A stretch of DNA of 37,054 nucleotides from Methylococcales bacterium (GCA_023145835.1 JAGLDH010000058.1:1-37054); one strand, 5' to 3'; positions 1-8,855 are shown, counted from the first letter of the stretch. Numbers and translations: made by a program. Notes: generated by a model not told the origin, from the letters alone.

Positions 1-22
1 ATTGGACTTGATCAGAGGCTCC
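1..22. mobile_element. Right end of a GGAACCTC-type MITE, cut by the window start
   Basis: The first 22 bases match the right terminus of the complete element at 4830-4918 (ends TTGGACTTGATCAGAGGCTCC) and are followed by TTAA, the same flanking tetranucleotide. The rest of the element lies outside the window. From 27 to 233 I see no gene or clear signal, only the leader of the small membrane protein gene. Confidence 0.75.
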
Positions 23-233
23 TTAAGCAGCATATGTAGTATGTCTGAAGGGGCTGAAGCCCAGTACCATTATATCGAGAAGGGTAGCGTCTATATTCAC
101 AGTTTCCTTCTCTAGTATGCACTTGGTGGCACTATCTTCCCTGTATAAAAAAATCACCACCACACTATAAACCCCACATAGGCCACTGAGCGAAGTATAA
201 TAGCTAAATTAAAATAAATAACGGAAAAGAATA

Positions 234-503
234 ATGATAATCTTATCAATTAACCTACTCATTTTATCAGTAGGCTTGCTTATAGTAGGATTAATAAAAC
301 CTGGTTGGATTTTATTTTGGATGGACAAACCAGGGAGAATACCCGTCATTGCACTAGCATCCTCTATTTTTATGATTGCTGTTGTTATGTTTGGTGAAGC
401 TAATCGAGAGAACAAAAATGAAAAAGCCAAACAGGTGCAACAAATGGAAAAAAGTAAAGAAAATGCAGATATTTCTGTTCCCGTACCTGTAGACTCAAAG
501 TAA
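234..503 (+). CDS. Small two-helix membrane protein, unknown function
   Basis: The product is 89 residues. It has two predicted membrane helices (about 2-20 and 36-52) joined by a short loop with a KPGW...FWMDKPGR motif. The C-terminal tail of about 35 residues is charged and Glu/Lys/Gln-rich. A GGAAAAG stretch sits just upstream of the ATG. The opposite-strand frame over the same bases has no RBS and reads as a shadow. The gene stands alone, followed by a small hairpin (CCTACA/TGTAGG at 525-540) with no T-run. I cannot name a family; the hydrophobic layout and ribosome site make it a likely real gene. Confidence 0.6.
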   Translation: MIILSINLLILSVGLLIVGLIKPGWILFWMDKPGRIPVIALASSIFMIAVVMFGEANRENKNEKAKQVQQMEKSKENADISVPVPVDSK

Positions 504-588
504 CTATTACAAATAAAAGACTTACCTACATGGATGTAGGCAAAATCTACTTGTTTATAAAACCTTCAACCTACAAACATATAATTTA

Positions 589-1017
589 TCAAATACCAGC
601 ACTAAACCCAGCTTCTTTAATACCAGCAACAGCACTACGTTCATCTTGATCGGAAAGATCACCACTAATTCCCACTGCACCAATGATATTATTATCTTCA
701 TCTCGGATAAGAACACCACCAGGAACAGGCATCACCTTTCCACCCGCTATATCAACTAAGGCATTCATGAAGGCTGGGCGTTGTTCGGCCATTATAGCTA
801 AACTACGAGAAGAGACTCCCATATTGACTGCTCCCCAAGCTTTTGCCATTGCGATATCGTGTTTTAAAATTGTCGCACCATCTTCTCTTTGCATAGCCTT
901 TAATGCCCCATGCTCATCTAATACAACTGCTGTTAATGGCTTAAGATTGAGTTGACGTGCTGTCTTTAGTGCAGCATGAATAATTTGATTCGCTTTTTTT
1001 AGTGTTAAAACAGACAT
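589..1017 (-). CDS. GlcG/HbpS family (DUF336) haem-binding-like protein
   Basis: This 142-residue protein fills one GlcG/HbpS domain (Pfam Haem_degrading). The hallmarks are the N-terminal helix LKKANQIIHAALKTA, the central VVLDEHGALKAMQRED segment, and the C-terminal VPGGVLIRDEDNNIIGAVGISG stretch of short glycine-rich strands. There is no signal peptide, so it should be cytosolic. Members bind haem (Streptomyces HbpS) or sit beside glycolate oxidase genes (GlcG), and most have no proven activity. It lies downstream of tesA on the same strand with a 50-nt gap, so it may share that transcript. Family assignment is firm; function is not. Confidence 0.85.
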   Translation of the reverse strand: MSVLTLKKANQIIHAALKTARQLNLKPLTAVVLDEHGALKAMQREDGATILKHDIAMAKAWGAVNMGVSSRSLAIMAEQRPAFMNALVDIAGGKVMPVPGGVLIRDEDNNIIGAVGISGDLSDQDERSAVAGIKEAGFSAGI

Positions 1018-1067
1018 TTTTTATGTAGTTATTATTGTTTGCTCAGATAAGGTTATGATTTAATAAA

Positions 1068-1676
1068 TTATAGCTCTAAAACTGATTTAATGTGTTTCCA
1101 TATTTTACTGGCAATAATAGGTTGTGCTTTGGTATTTGGATGTAATCTATCTTTTTGCATCATTTCTTTAATAAGTGCCACATCCTCCATTATAAAAGGC
1201 ACAAAAGAAACATTCATTTCTTTTGCTAATTGAGGATAAATGTCATAGAACATATTGATATACCGTTTGCCATAATTGGGTGGAATACGCATACTAAGGA
1301 GTAATACTTTTGCTCCCATTTTTTGAGAGCGGCTAATTATTTCTGCCAAGTTACTTTTCATTTCTTTTAGTGACAAACCCCGTAAACCATCATTTGCGCC
1401 TAATTCTAATAAGACCAATTGAGGTTTATGTTTTTTTAATGCACTATCTATGCGGGCTAAACCACCGGCTGTTGTATCACCACTTATACTTTCATTAAAA
1501 ATGGTATAAGATTTCTTTTCTTGATCTAGCTTTTGCTGCAATAATGCAACCCATCCTTTTTTAATATCTATTCCATAACCTGCACTTATACTATCTCCTA
1601 GAACTACAATGGTAGACTTAGCTAATAAGGTTGTTGAATAGAGTGAAATAACGAACATCAAACAAATTCTAAACAT
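1068..1676 (-). CDS. tesA: TesA: periplasmic SGNH arylesterase / acyl-CoA thioesterase I
   Basis: The product is 202 residues with an N-terminal signal peptide (MFRICLMFVISLYSTTLLA) and the full set of SGNH hydrolase blocks. Block I is GDSISAGYG with nucleophile Ser29. Block II contains the Gly of the SGDTTAGG stretch, block III is GAND with Asn95, and block V is DRLHPN with Asp176 and His179. E. coli TesA hydrolyses acyl thioesters, arylesters and lysophospholipids in the periplasm. Its linkage to the ybbA/ybbP genes is conserved in gammaproteobacteria and is present here. The start codon (1674-1676) overlaps the start codon of the divergent ABC gene by two bases. An internal ATG seven codons in is an alternative start that keeps a shorter signal peptide. 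Confidence 0.93.
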   Translation of the reverse strand: MFRICLMFVISLYSTTLLAKSTIVVLGDSISAGYGIDIKKGWVALLQQKLDQEKKSYTIFNESISGDTTAGGLARIDSALKKHKPQLVLLELGANDGLRGLSLKEMKSNLAEIISRSQKMGAKVLLLSMRIPPNYGKRYINMFYDIYPQLAKEMNVSFVPFIMEDVALIKEMMQKDRLHPNTKAQPIIASKIWKHIKSVLEL

Positions 1677-2352
1677 GTCACAAACTCACATAAATATTAT
1701 TGAAACCGAAAACCTGGGTAAAACCGTTCCCACTTCCGATGGCTCACTGGATATTTTGTCATCGGTAGAGTTAACAATCAAATCAGGGGAAAGTTTAGCA
1801 ATTGTTGGTGCCTCTGGCTCAGGAAAATCTACCTTACTCAGTCTACTTGCAGGATTAGATACCCCAACGCAGGGATTTATTATGTTAAAAGGACAAAACC
1901 TTACCTCGATGGATGAAGATGGTAGAGCTGAATTACGAAATCAATGCGTTGGATTTGTCTTTCAATCATTTCAGCTATTACCAGGATTAACAGCATTAGA
2001 AAACGTCATGTTACCCCTAGAATTAAGAGCAGATAAAAATGCAAAAAAATTAGCTTCAGCACTTTTAGACAGAGTTGGATTAAGCCATCGGTTAACCCAC
2101 ACACCCATGAAACTTTCTGGCGGAGAGCAACAACGTGTTGCTCTTGCTCGGGCTTTTGTTACTGAGCCTGCAATTCTTTTTGCCGACGAACCCACTGGTA
2201 ATTTAGATAGTAAAACAGGTGAACACATTATCGAATTATTGTTTGAACTTAACCAGGAAAAACAAACAACCTTAATTTTAGTGACACACGATAATGCTTT
2301 GGCCTCACGTTGTCAACGCACGATTAAGCTTGAAGCAGGACGAATGATATGA
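1675..2352 (+). CDS. ybbA: YbbA: LolD-type ABC transporter ATP-binding subunit
   Basis: This 225-residue ATPase has Walker A GASGSGKST (45-53), Q-loop around FQSFQ (96-100), signature LSGGEQQ (147-153) and Walker B ILFADEP followed by the D-loop region GNLDS. It belongs to the MacB/LolD/FtsE class that drives FtsX-like permeases. The stop codon overlaps the next start (ATGA), so it is translationally coupled to the permease. The divergent partner is tesA, as in E. coli. The transported substrate of YbbAP is not established; proposals involve export or extraction of molecules at the periplasmic face of the inner membrane. The start is shared with tesA's complement, leaving no room for a conventional intergenic promoter. 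Confidence 0.93.
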   Translation: MSQTHINIIETENLGKTVPTSDGSLDILSSVELTIKSGESLAIVGASGSGKSTLLSLLAGLDTPTQGFIMLKGQNLTSMDEDGRAELRNQCVGFVFQSFQLLPGLTALENVMLPLELRADKNAKKLASALLDRVGLSHRLTHTPMKLSGGEQQRVALARAFVTEPAILFADEPTGNLDSKTGEHIIELLFELNQEKQTTLILVTHDNALASRCQRTIKLEAGRMI

Positions 2353-4829
2353 GTCGATTTTTTTTAGCATTAAAATTATTATTACGGGATGGTCGCAGTG
2401 GAGAACTCACCGTATTAGTTTTAGCTTTAATTATAGCGGTGACCAGCTCTACTGCAATCAGCTTATTTGCAGATCGTTTACACCGTACTATGAGCACGCA
2501 AGCAGCTGAATTTTTAGCGGCTGACTTAGTGATTACGAGTTCTACTTTAATTCCAGAGCAATGGATAAAAGAAGCTGAAAAACTCAATTTAAATCATGCA
2601 AGAACTGCAGAGTTTTCGACTGTACTGATGGAAAATGACGAAATATTACTTGCCGGTATTAAAGCCGTTAGCCGTCTCTATCCACTACGAGGCTATTTAA
2701 AAGCAACCTCATCAGATTATACGGAAGAAAAAATACTGCATAATGGTCCAAAACAGGGTGAAACTTGGACTGATAAACGAGTCTTATCCGCTTTAAAACT
2801 TAAGCTGGGTGATCATTTAATAGTAGGAGAAAAACCCTTAAAAATTAGCCAGATAATTACTTATGAGCCAGATAAAAGAGGTGACCTATACAGCTTGTCA
2901 CCCCGGGTTATGATTAATGATGCTGATTTGAAAGCCACACAAGTGTTAATGCCGGGTAGCCATGTACATTATTTTTTTCAATTTAGTGGGTCTAGTGAAG
3001 CAATTGCTCAGTACAGAAAAGGAATAAAGCCACTTTTACATGTTTCTCAACGATTGATGGATATACACGAGGATCGTCCAGAATTAGGGACTGCCTTAAG
3101 CCGAGCCGAACGTTATTTAGGTTTATCCAGTATTATCGTTATATTAATCGCAGGCGTTGCTATTGCTATGTCAACCCGCCGATATAGTGAACGCCATTTT
3201 AATGCGACAGCAATTCTGCGCTGTTTAGGATGCAAACAAAATGAAATTCTATGGCTCTATTTTTGCCAGTTTTTAGTCTTAGGCGTTATTGCAAGCACGT
3301 TAGGAACAATATTCGGCTGGTTTGCCCAAGAAACATTATTTCATTTATTAAAAGACTTGCTTCCAGCTAAAGTAGCCAACCCTAGCCTTATTGCTATTTT
3401 TATGGGATTTTTTACAGGCCTTGCCATTTTATTTGGCTTTGCTCTTCCACCTTTATTGCGCTTAAAAAAAGTATCACCTTTACGTGTGTTACGCCGGGAA
3501 TTAGAGCCACTACCAACAAGTGCCTGGCTTGTTTATAGCCTAGCATTATCGCTCATTTCTATTTTGATTTGGCGATATACTCTAGACCTTAAAATGACGA
3601 CGACAATCATTGGTGGTGGCTTAATCATCACCTTTATATTTGGACTGATACTTTATGTTTGTCTGGTTCAGTGTCGTAAATTTTTGCCTTTCCTTAGTTT
3701 AAGCTGGCGGTTTGGTTTACAAGGATTAGTTAGAAATCCTAAAGCCAGTGTAAGCCAAATTCTGGCGTTTAGTATCACCCTACTTGCCATGATACTAAGT
3801 TATACCGTTCGAACTGATTTGTTAGATGATTGGCAAAATCAATTACCTGATAATGCGCCTAATCATTTTGTACTTAACGTGTTTCCAGAAAAAGTTAATT
3901 CTTTTAAACAACAATTAAAACAGCAAAATATAATTAATGTCGATTTACATCCAGTGGTGCGAGGTCGTTTAGTTAAAATTAATGACGTTGCTGTGCAGCA
4001 AATCGTTAGTAAAGATTCACAAGGAGAAAGGGCTACACATAGAGATTTGAGCCTTACCTGGGCAGAAGAGCTTCCTAAAGATAACAAAACCATCTCAGGG
4101 CAATGGGATAGTCAGCAAAAAGGCGGGGTTTCAATAGAAGAAAAGCTAGCTAAAAGCTTAAAAATAAAAATGGGTGACAAACTTACATTTACCCTAGGCA
4201 GCCAACAATTAGATGCAACTGTCTCTCATATTCGTAAAGTGCAATGGGATACGATGAAGCCTAATTTCTATATGATTTTTTCACCGGAAACCCTAGCTGG
4301 GTATGCAACAACCTATATTACTAGTTTTTATTTAGCTGAAGAAAATAAAAACTTCCTTAATACCCTAGTTAAAAACTTTCCGAGTATTACTATTTTAGAA
4401 GTAGATGCAGTGCTAAAACAATTTAAAACCATTTTGACGCAATTGACAGAGGCCATCAATTATTTATTATATTTTGCCTTATTTGCTGGTTTTACTGTGT
4501 TATTCGCAGCTGTATATTCAACATTGGATAATAGAATATATGAAGGTACTTTGATGAGAACATTAGGTGCTAGTCGTGCCTTATTAAGAAAAGCACATCT
4601 GCTTGAGTTTTCTTTACTAGGTCTTATTTCCGGTTTTGTTGCAGTGCTTATGTCAGAAACTATTATTTATACTTTATATACCTATGTGCTACACCTAGAT
4701 TATCACATAAACTGGATGTTATGGATGGGCATACCACTCATAAGCACTTTCTGCATTGCAGTGACTGGATATTGGGGTGTCCGTCGTGTTGTAAGACAAT
4801 CGCCTATGCAGGTCTTGCGAGAATGTTAA
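2349..4829 (+). CDS. ybbP: YbbP: large FtsX-like ABC permease
   Basis: The product is 826 residues, the usual size for YbbP. An N-terminal helix (about 18-38) is followed by a large periplasmic domain. A first FtsX block of helices spans about 255-385, with a second helical segment at about 395-440. A further periplasmic domain is followed by the C-terminal FtsX block (about 700-815), ending in the typical SPMQVLRE motif; SPLRVLRRE closes the first block. It pairs with the overlapping ATPase gene upstream. The TAA stop (4827-4829) lies inside the target-site duplication of the MITE that follows, so the element landed exactly on the gene's end without changing the protein. Confidence 0.93.
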   Translation: MSRFFLALKLLLRDGRSGELTVLVLALIIAVTSSTAISLFADRLHRTMSTQAAEFLAADLVITSSTLIPEQWIKEAEKLNLNHARTAEFSTVLMENDEILLAGIKAVSRLYPLRGYLKATSSDYTEEKILHNGPKQGETWTDKRVLSALKLKLGDHLIVGEKPLKISQIITYEPDKRGDLYSLSPRVMINDADLKATQVLMPGSHVHYFFQFSGSSEAIAQYRKGIKPLLHVSQRLMDIHEDRPELGTALSRAERYLGLSSIIVILIAGVAIAMSTRRYSERHFNATAILRCLGCKQNEILWLYFCQFLVLGVIASTLGTIFGWFAQETLFHLLKDLLPAKVANPSLIAIFMGFFTGLAILFGFALPPLLRLKKVSPLRVLRRELEPLPTSAWLVYSLALSLISILIWRYTLDLKMTTTIIGGGLIITFIFGLILYVCLVQCRKFLPFLSLSWRFGLQGLVRNPKASVSQILAFSITLLAMILSYTVRTDLLDDWQNQLPDNAPNHFVLNVFPEKVNSFKQQLKQQNIINVDLHPVVRGRLVKINDVAVQQIVSKDSQGERATHRDLSLTWAEELPKDNKTISGQWDSQQKGGVSIEEKLAKSLKIKMGDKLTFTLGSQQLDATVSHIRKVQWDTMKPNFYMIFSPETLAGYATTYITSFYLAEENKNFLNTLVKNFPSITILEVDAVLKQFKTILTQLTEAINYLLYFALFAGFTVLFAAVYSTLDNRIYEGTLMRTLGASRALLRKAHLLEFSLLGLISGFVAVLMSETIIYTLYTYVLHLDYHINWMLWMGIPLISTFCIAVTGYWGVRRVVRQSPMQVLREC

Positions 4830-4918
4830 GGAACCTCTGATTAAGCTGATTAGAATTTAGCGAAGAAATAGCGGCCGTTTTAGCAAGCTAAAAATAATTG
4901 GACTTGATCAGAGGCTCC
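4830..4918. mobile_element. MITE A1 (89 bp), GGAACCTC inverted ends, TTAA duplication
   Basis: The element begins GGAACCTCTGATTAAG and ends CTTGATCAGAGGCTCC, imperfect inverted repeats of about 16 bp. It is flanked by TTAA on both sides (4826-4829 and 4919-4922). It is too short to encode a transposase. The inner right half, CGGCCGTTTTAGCAAGC and what follows, is shared with the larger copy at 15296-15451. A 4-bp duplication with TAA-type targets fits mobilisation by an IS5-like transposase, which is inference. From 4923 to 5201 I see no gene. Confidence 0.85.
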
Positions 4919-5205
4919 TTAAGTTTAGAGACTATAAATTGATAAATGAAAGAGGAGTCTAGTATCATGCTACTCCAATCGATTCCGTGGCTGAAATGAG
5001 GGAGTCAAAGTAATAATTTTGTTCTCAGTAAAACACCGACTGGTTTTATTCTAATAGGAGTTGATTTCAAAAATATGAATATGTGATGAGATGACCTTTT
5101 TCGATTGATTTATATCGATTTTTTCAAGAAAAATGTGCTGCAGATTATAGAAAACAAATAATTCTATATATCATTTAGAGGGATTTACTAAGACTCTTTC
5201 ATTAA

Positions 5206-5304
5206 GGAAGCTCTGATTAAGTCTTAAAGTAACAATTTAATAGAACATAACTTATTGAATTGGTTGAACATTAGTTTTTATGAATCAACTTATTCAGAGG
5301 TTCC
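5206..5304. mobile_element. MITE A2 (99 bp), GGAAGCTC/GAGGTTCC ends, TTAA duplication
   Basis: The ends GGAAGCTCTGATTAAG and CTTATTCAGAGGTTCC are relatives of the other copies. Both sides are flanked by TTAA (5202-5205 and 5305-5308). The interior is AT-rich and differs from A1 and A4, so only the termini are conserved. This is expected if a trans-acting transposase recognises the ends. It sits 68 bp upstream of the AhpD-like gene and could influence that gene's promoter. Confidence 0.8.
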
Positions 5305-5372
5305 TTAAGTATTCACAGGAGATATATGTTGGCCTACACACTTTTTTTTTCTAGTATTTCGAGGAACCAAGC

Positions 5373-5951
5373 ATGATTGCTTTTCCTATTATGTCAGAGA
5401 AGGAGTTTGAAAAAAAATTTCCAGAAATTCATCTTCAAGTTTGTCATGAACTGGGTATAGGTTTTGTGCCTCATATTTTTCGTTGTGTTGCTTTGATAAG
5501 GAAGGAACTAGCAGAGTCTTCTTGGTATATGGTTAGGAAAAATTTATGTGCAGGTAATGTACCTCGTATTACAAAGGAGCTAATGTTTTCTTTTATTGCT
5601 AATAAAAAGAAATGTGCTTATTGCTCTATAGCTCACCAAGCATTAGCAATACATCATGGCTTTAAAGAACAAGATATAGAAAATATTTTAGAAAATATTG
5701 ATCAGATTAGAAACCCAGCATTACGTACAATTTTAAAATTTGCCAATTATTCTGTCGATAATAACTTTAAAATGGTTAAAAAAATTCGCAGTGAATTAGA
5801 TGACTTAGGGTTTTCTTTTGATGAAATTGCAGAATTGATTGGAATGGTATCATGTGCGTTATATATGGTTAATATTGCTGATAGTTTAGCTCTAAATATA
5901 GATCAAAAATTTATTGATACTATAAAGGAAGTTACATATGAGACTGCTTGA
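5373..5951 (+). CDS. AhpD-like / carboxymuconolactone decarboxylase family protein
   Basis: The 192-residue protein carries the CMD/AhpD peroxidatic signature CAYCSIAH (Cys81, Cys84, His88) within a mostly helical fold. AhpD-type proteins use this Cys pair and His to reduce peroxides or to regenerate AhpC. Neither the partner nor the substrate is visible here. GAGGAA six bases before the ATG at 5373 supports this start over an internal ATG at 5391. It precedes the GGDEF/EAL gene by 24 nt on the same strand, suggesting co-transcription. It has no signal peptide, so is likely cytosolic. The family call is good, the reaction is open. Confidence 0.75.
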   Translation: MIAFPIMSEKEFEKKFPEIHLQVCHELGIGFVPHIFRCVALIRKELAESSWYMVRKNLCAGNVPRITKELMFSFIANKKKCAYCSIAHQALAIHHGFKEQDIENILENIDQIRNPALRTILKFANYSVDNNFKMVKKIRSELDDLGFSFDEIAELIGMVSCALYMVNIADSLALNIDQKFIDTIKEVTYETA

Positions 5952-5975
5952 TACTTTGAATAGTCGTTAATAGCC

Positions 5976-7832
5976 ATGACAGATAACCAGAATCTATATA
6001 AGGTTTCTGCTATTGAGGAAGCTTTACGCTCAGCAAGCTTACTTGAACTTAGCGCCACAATTAGTGTGGATTTAAATTTTATTAGAGACTTAAAAAGTAT
6101 TTATAGATTAACCCGTTTTTCTATTGATATAGAGACTTGTATTTTATTTCTTTTTGTTAATGGGTTGTGGTGGGAAGCAAAACCCATTATACGAAACCAC
6201 AAGTTTATCGAACAGTGTGATTGGAAAAAAGTCCATAAAGATGAATTTAGCACAATAGAATCCTTGTTCGAAATGCAACAAGACGTAGTCAACTGCAAGA
6301 ATGAAAATGATGAGCAATTGTCTGAGGTTTGTGAGTTTCTATCTCAAGGTAATATACTTTTTGAACGCTTTAAGACTGCGCGTGGAGGCGTAGCTTTTAA
6401 GCCATCTGATAATACAGAATTTTCTCAATTTGATAATGCATTTTTATCAAATATTGCGGCTATTATTTCATTTTGTGTTGAAAGGGATATATCTAGCAAT
6501 TATTTAAAGAATGTTTATTTGGGGTTAGAGAAATTAGCTGATAGCCTCGACAATATAGACAGTGATCAAGATATCTCTCCGGTACTCTATACTGACTCAA
6601 ATACGGGCTTACTAAATAAGTTAGGCTTTTTAAAGATCATTGAAAACATAGTAAATAATAAACAATACAATAGTTATATCATCATTTTTTCTCTAGATAA
6701 GACGGGGGATATCCTTGACTTATTACATGAAGAAGTAAAGCTAACATTTTTGAATGAAGTCATCATTCGTTTTAAATCAATCATCCGTGACAATAACACC
6801 CTTTCCTACCTAGGAGCAGATGAATTTGCATTAATTATTTCAAACGCAAAGGAAATGGATGTTAGAAAAAGACTGAATCAGATTATAGATACATTTATAA
6901 AAAGTCTGTTGGTTGATGGATATAAAATGAATTGCAACTTAAGAGCAGGTTACAGTTGCTATCCTAGTTGTGAAATAAAGCCAGAAGAGCTTTTCAGAAT
7001 GGCATCTATAGCGCTCTTTCAAACTAAAACCTCATCTAATAAGGTGATAGGGTATGAAAGTGGAATTGTAAAAGGGTTACAGTTACATTTGGAATTAGCT
7101 CGCTCTTTACCCACTGCAATAGAAAATAAAGAATTTGTAATATTTTTTCAACCCATAGTACATACTAGCCAGTTAGGTAAAGAAATTTGTCACTACGAAG
7201 CTCTAATTCGTTGGCAACATCCTGATAAAGGAATATTAGCTCCAGATGATTTTATACATATTGCTGAGAAAAGTAATGATATTGTTCAATTAGGTTACTG
7301 GGTGATTGAAGAGGTTTGTCGACATTTAGTTAAATCCTCAGTACCAAGTAATGTAGGTATTTCTATCAATCTTTCTCCTATTCAACTTAAAGAGATTGAT
7401 TTAGTAAATAAAACTAAAAACATTCTTCACAAGTATCAAATTACCCCAAATCGGATCACACTAGAAATTACTGAGACATCAGCAATGATAAATAGTGAGT
7501 TAACAAATGAACGGTTTTCAGAATTTCAATCAGCAGGGTTTATTTTATCCATGGATGACTTTGGTACAGGTTATTCATCATTAAGTTATTTATTAAACTT
7601 TCCTTTTGATATATTGAAAATCGATAAAAGTTTTATTCATAATACCTTGGTAGATAAAAATTGTGCCATTATCGGGCGTACAATGGTGAAGCTGGCTCAT
7701 GAATTATCATTGAGTGTTATTTGCGAAGGAATCGAAACAGAAGAACAATATGAAATGGTTGATAGTTGGAATACAGATATGATTCAGGGATGTTTAGTTA
7801 GTGAACCAAAGCTTTGGAGCGAATTTTACTAA
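5976..7832 (+). CDS. GGDEF-EAL protein, likely c-di-GMP phosphodiesterase with degenerate GGDEF
   Basis: The product is 618 residues. Residues 1-190 form an unassigned N-terminal region that could be GAF-like; it has no membrane helix. A GGDEF domain (about 203-360) has the altered site GADEF (280-284) and no RxxD inhibitory site just before it, so cyclase activity is doubtful. The EAL domain (about 375-615) keeps the residues expected for hydrolysis: YEALIRW (EAL 408-410), Asn in SINLSP, Glu in EITET, MDDFGTGYS (526-534), KID (548-550) and Glu584 in CEGIE. I infer a cytosolic c-di-GMP phosphodiesterase whose GGDEF part may sense GTP. It is probably co-transcribed with the AhpD-like gene, and an intrinsic terminator follows. 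Confidence 0.9.
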   Translation: MTDNQNLYKVSAIEEALRSASLLELSATISVDLNFIRDLKSIYRLTRFSIDIETCILFLFVNGLWWEAKPIIRNHKFIEQCDWKKVHKDEFSTIESLFEMQQDVVNCKNENDEQLSEVCEFLSQGNILFERFKTARGGVAFKPSDNTEFSQFDNAFLSNIAAIISFCVERDISSNYLKNVYLGLEKLADSLDNIDSDQDISPVLYTDSNTGLLNKLGFLKIIENIVNNKQYNSYIIIFSLDKTGDILDLLHEEVKLTFLNEVIIRFKSIIRDNNTLSYLGADEFALIISNAKEMDVRKRLNQIIDTFIKSLLVDGYKMNCNLRAGYSCYPSCEIKPEELFRMASIALFQTKTSSNKVIGYESGIVKGLQLHLELARSLPTAIENKEFVIFFQPIVHTSQLGKEICHYEALIRWQHPDKGILAPDDFIHIAEKSNDIVQLGYWVIEEVCRHLVKSSVPSNVGISINLSPIQLKEIDLVNKTKNILHKYQITPNRITLEITETSAMINSELTNERFSEFQSAGFILSMDDFGTGYSSLSYLLNFPFDILKIDKSFIHNTLVDKNCAIIGRTMVKLAHELSLSVICEGIETEEQYEMVDSWNTDMIQGCLVSEPKLWSEFY

Positions 7833-7900
7833 AATAAAATTTAAAAAATGATTGCAATTTTTATTTTAGAACCAGCTCATATGCAGGTCGAAAAAATACA

Positions 7901-7919
7901 AAGGGTGACACCCTTTTTT
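7901..7919 (+). terminator. Intrinsic terminator after the GGDEF-EAL gene
   Basis: AAGGGT-GAC-ACCCTT forms a six-base-pair stem with a three-base loop, followed by a T-run. It lies about 70 bp after the stop codon and is correctly oriented to end the AhpD-like/GGDEF-EAL transcript. Confidence 0.75.
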
Positions 7920-7968
7920 CTTATGGAAAAAATCCTGTTTTGGTGCACAATATAATACATTTTGATCA

Positions 7969-8136
7969 ACTATACTTCGTGCGGTCACGGATGCGGATTT
8001 TATAGCGAGTTAATTTTTGTTGATAGCAAGACGCTGAAATGGGTGCATAGCAAGCTAAGCAACTATTTCAGCAACACAGTCTATCGGCAAAAACCAACCG
8101 ATAGAAAACCGCATCCGTGACTGCGCGAAGTATAGT
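7969..8136. mobile_element. MITE B (168 bp) with long ACTATACTTCG inverted ends
   Basis: The left end ACTATACTTCGTGCGGTCAC continuing into GGATGCGG is matched in inverted orientation by the right end (CCGCATCC GTGACTGCGCGAAGTATAGT). There are about 28 near-identical bases on each side. The interior is non-coding. No clear target duplication is visible at the flanks, so the exact boundaries may be off by a few bases. The ends do not resemble those of the GGAACCTC family, so this is a second element type or a large interspersed palindromic repeat. Confidence 0.7.
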
Positions 8137-8362
8137 CTTGCTCCAGAAAATCATACTGTCTCTGTGATGTAGTTTTCAAATTATGTACCTGTGCTTTACG
8201 CTTGATGCCGAGTTGGGGGGTTCACATCAAATTAACTTTAATACTAGAATGGATTTTTCGGCTTTTGACCTTACAGGAGTAGACAAAGAGAATATATCTG
8301 TTATTTCAGTGCCAGCTACTGGATGGTTATATTTTAAAGCAGCAATATACATTCTCTAAAAG
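8137..8362. other. Gap upstream of the cassette, no supported gene
   Basis: A possible 36-codon frame at 8249-8359 ends just before the proposed cassette boundary. It has no clear ribosome site and no recognisable motif. It could be the remnant of an older gene or chance. Confidence 0.3.
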
Positions 8363-8855
8363 TTAGGCATTGAAAAGAATGAAGCTATTTTTAATGTAAG
8401 GTATTTGCCACAAGATGATTAAATCTATTCCAATTGAATTACAAGAACATATTCTTCCGTTTAATTGGGACGTAACATTGGTTTGGGCACTCTCTACTCC
8501 TACCCAAGAAGTCTATAGAGAGGAATTCGATTATTTTCTTACTCTTCCCTTGTGGTCTTCAACGCCCAACTTTGGAATGCTTTTCGATGTATCTCCAATT
8601 GAGGTAATTAAAAGCCCTGATCGTTTTCCACACGAATACAGGCGTATATTACAAGCAGATACAAAGTTTCCTATTGAACTATTAGAATACAATCATAAAA
8701 ATTGGATTCTCGATGGAGTACACAGGCTAGTCAAAATGTATCTAAAAGACAATAAAATTATCAACATTAGAATACATCCAAGCGATGTTATTCCAAGAGT
8801 TAAAATAATATAACAACGCATCACTTAACTCTTTTTAGGTCAAGTGATGTGGGCG
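8363..8855 (+). mobile_element. Probable integron-type gene cassette (493 bp)
   Basis: The left boundary is G/TTAGGC (8362-8368), a full match to the GTTRRRY core site. The right boundary ends in GGGCG/TT. If the ends are joined as in a free cassette, the junction reads TATAACAACGC...GTGGGCGTTAGGC, with ATCACTT/AAGTGAT arms between, which is the layout of an attC site. The stop codon of the single gene lies at the start of this structure, as is usual in cassettes. No integrase gene or neighbouring attC is visible, so it may have inserted at a secondary site. Boundaries are inferred from sequence pattern only. Confidence 0.5.
8415..8813 (+). CDS. ParB-like-motif hypothetical protein carried on a cassette
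   Basis: The product is 132 residues with no signal peptide or membrane helix. Near the C terminus is WILDGVHRLVK, which resembles the DGxHR motif of ParB/Srx-type nucleotide-binding folds. The PLWSS and GMLFDVSPIEVI segments earlier could supply the rest of a small mixed fold. I have seen similar motifs in small accessory proteins but cannot assign a reaction. It starts 50 bases inside the proposed cassette and ends at the attC-like hairpin, so it is likely horizontally acquired. GTAAGG upstream is a plausible ribosome site. Confidence 0.65.
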   Translation: MIKSIPIELQEHILPFNWDVTLVWALSTPTQEVYREEFDYFLTLPLWSSTPNFGMLFDVSPIEVIKSPDRFPHEYRRILQADTKFPIELLEYNHKNWILDGVHRLVKMYLKDNKIINIRIHPSDVIPRVKII

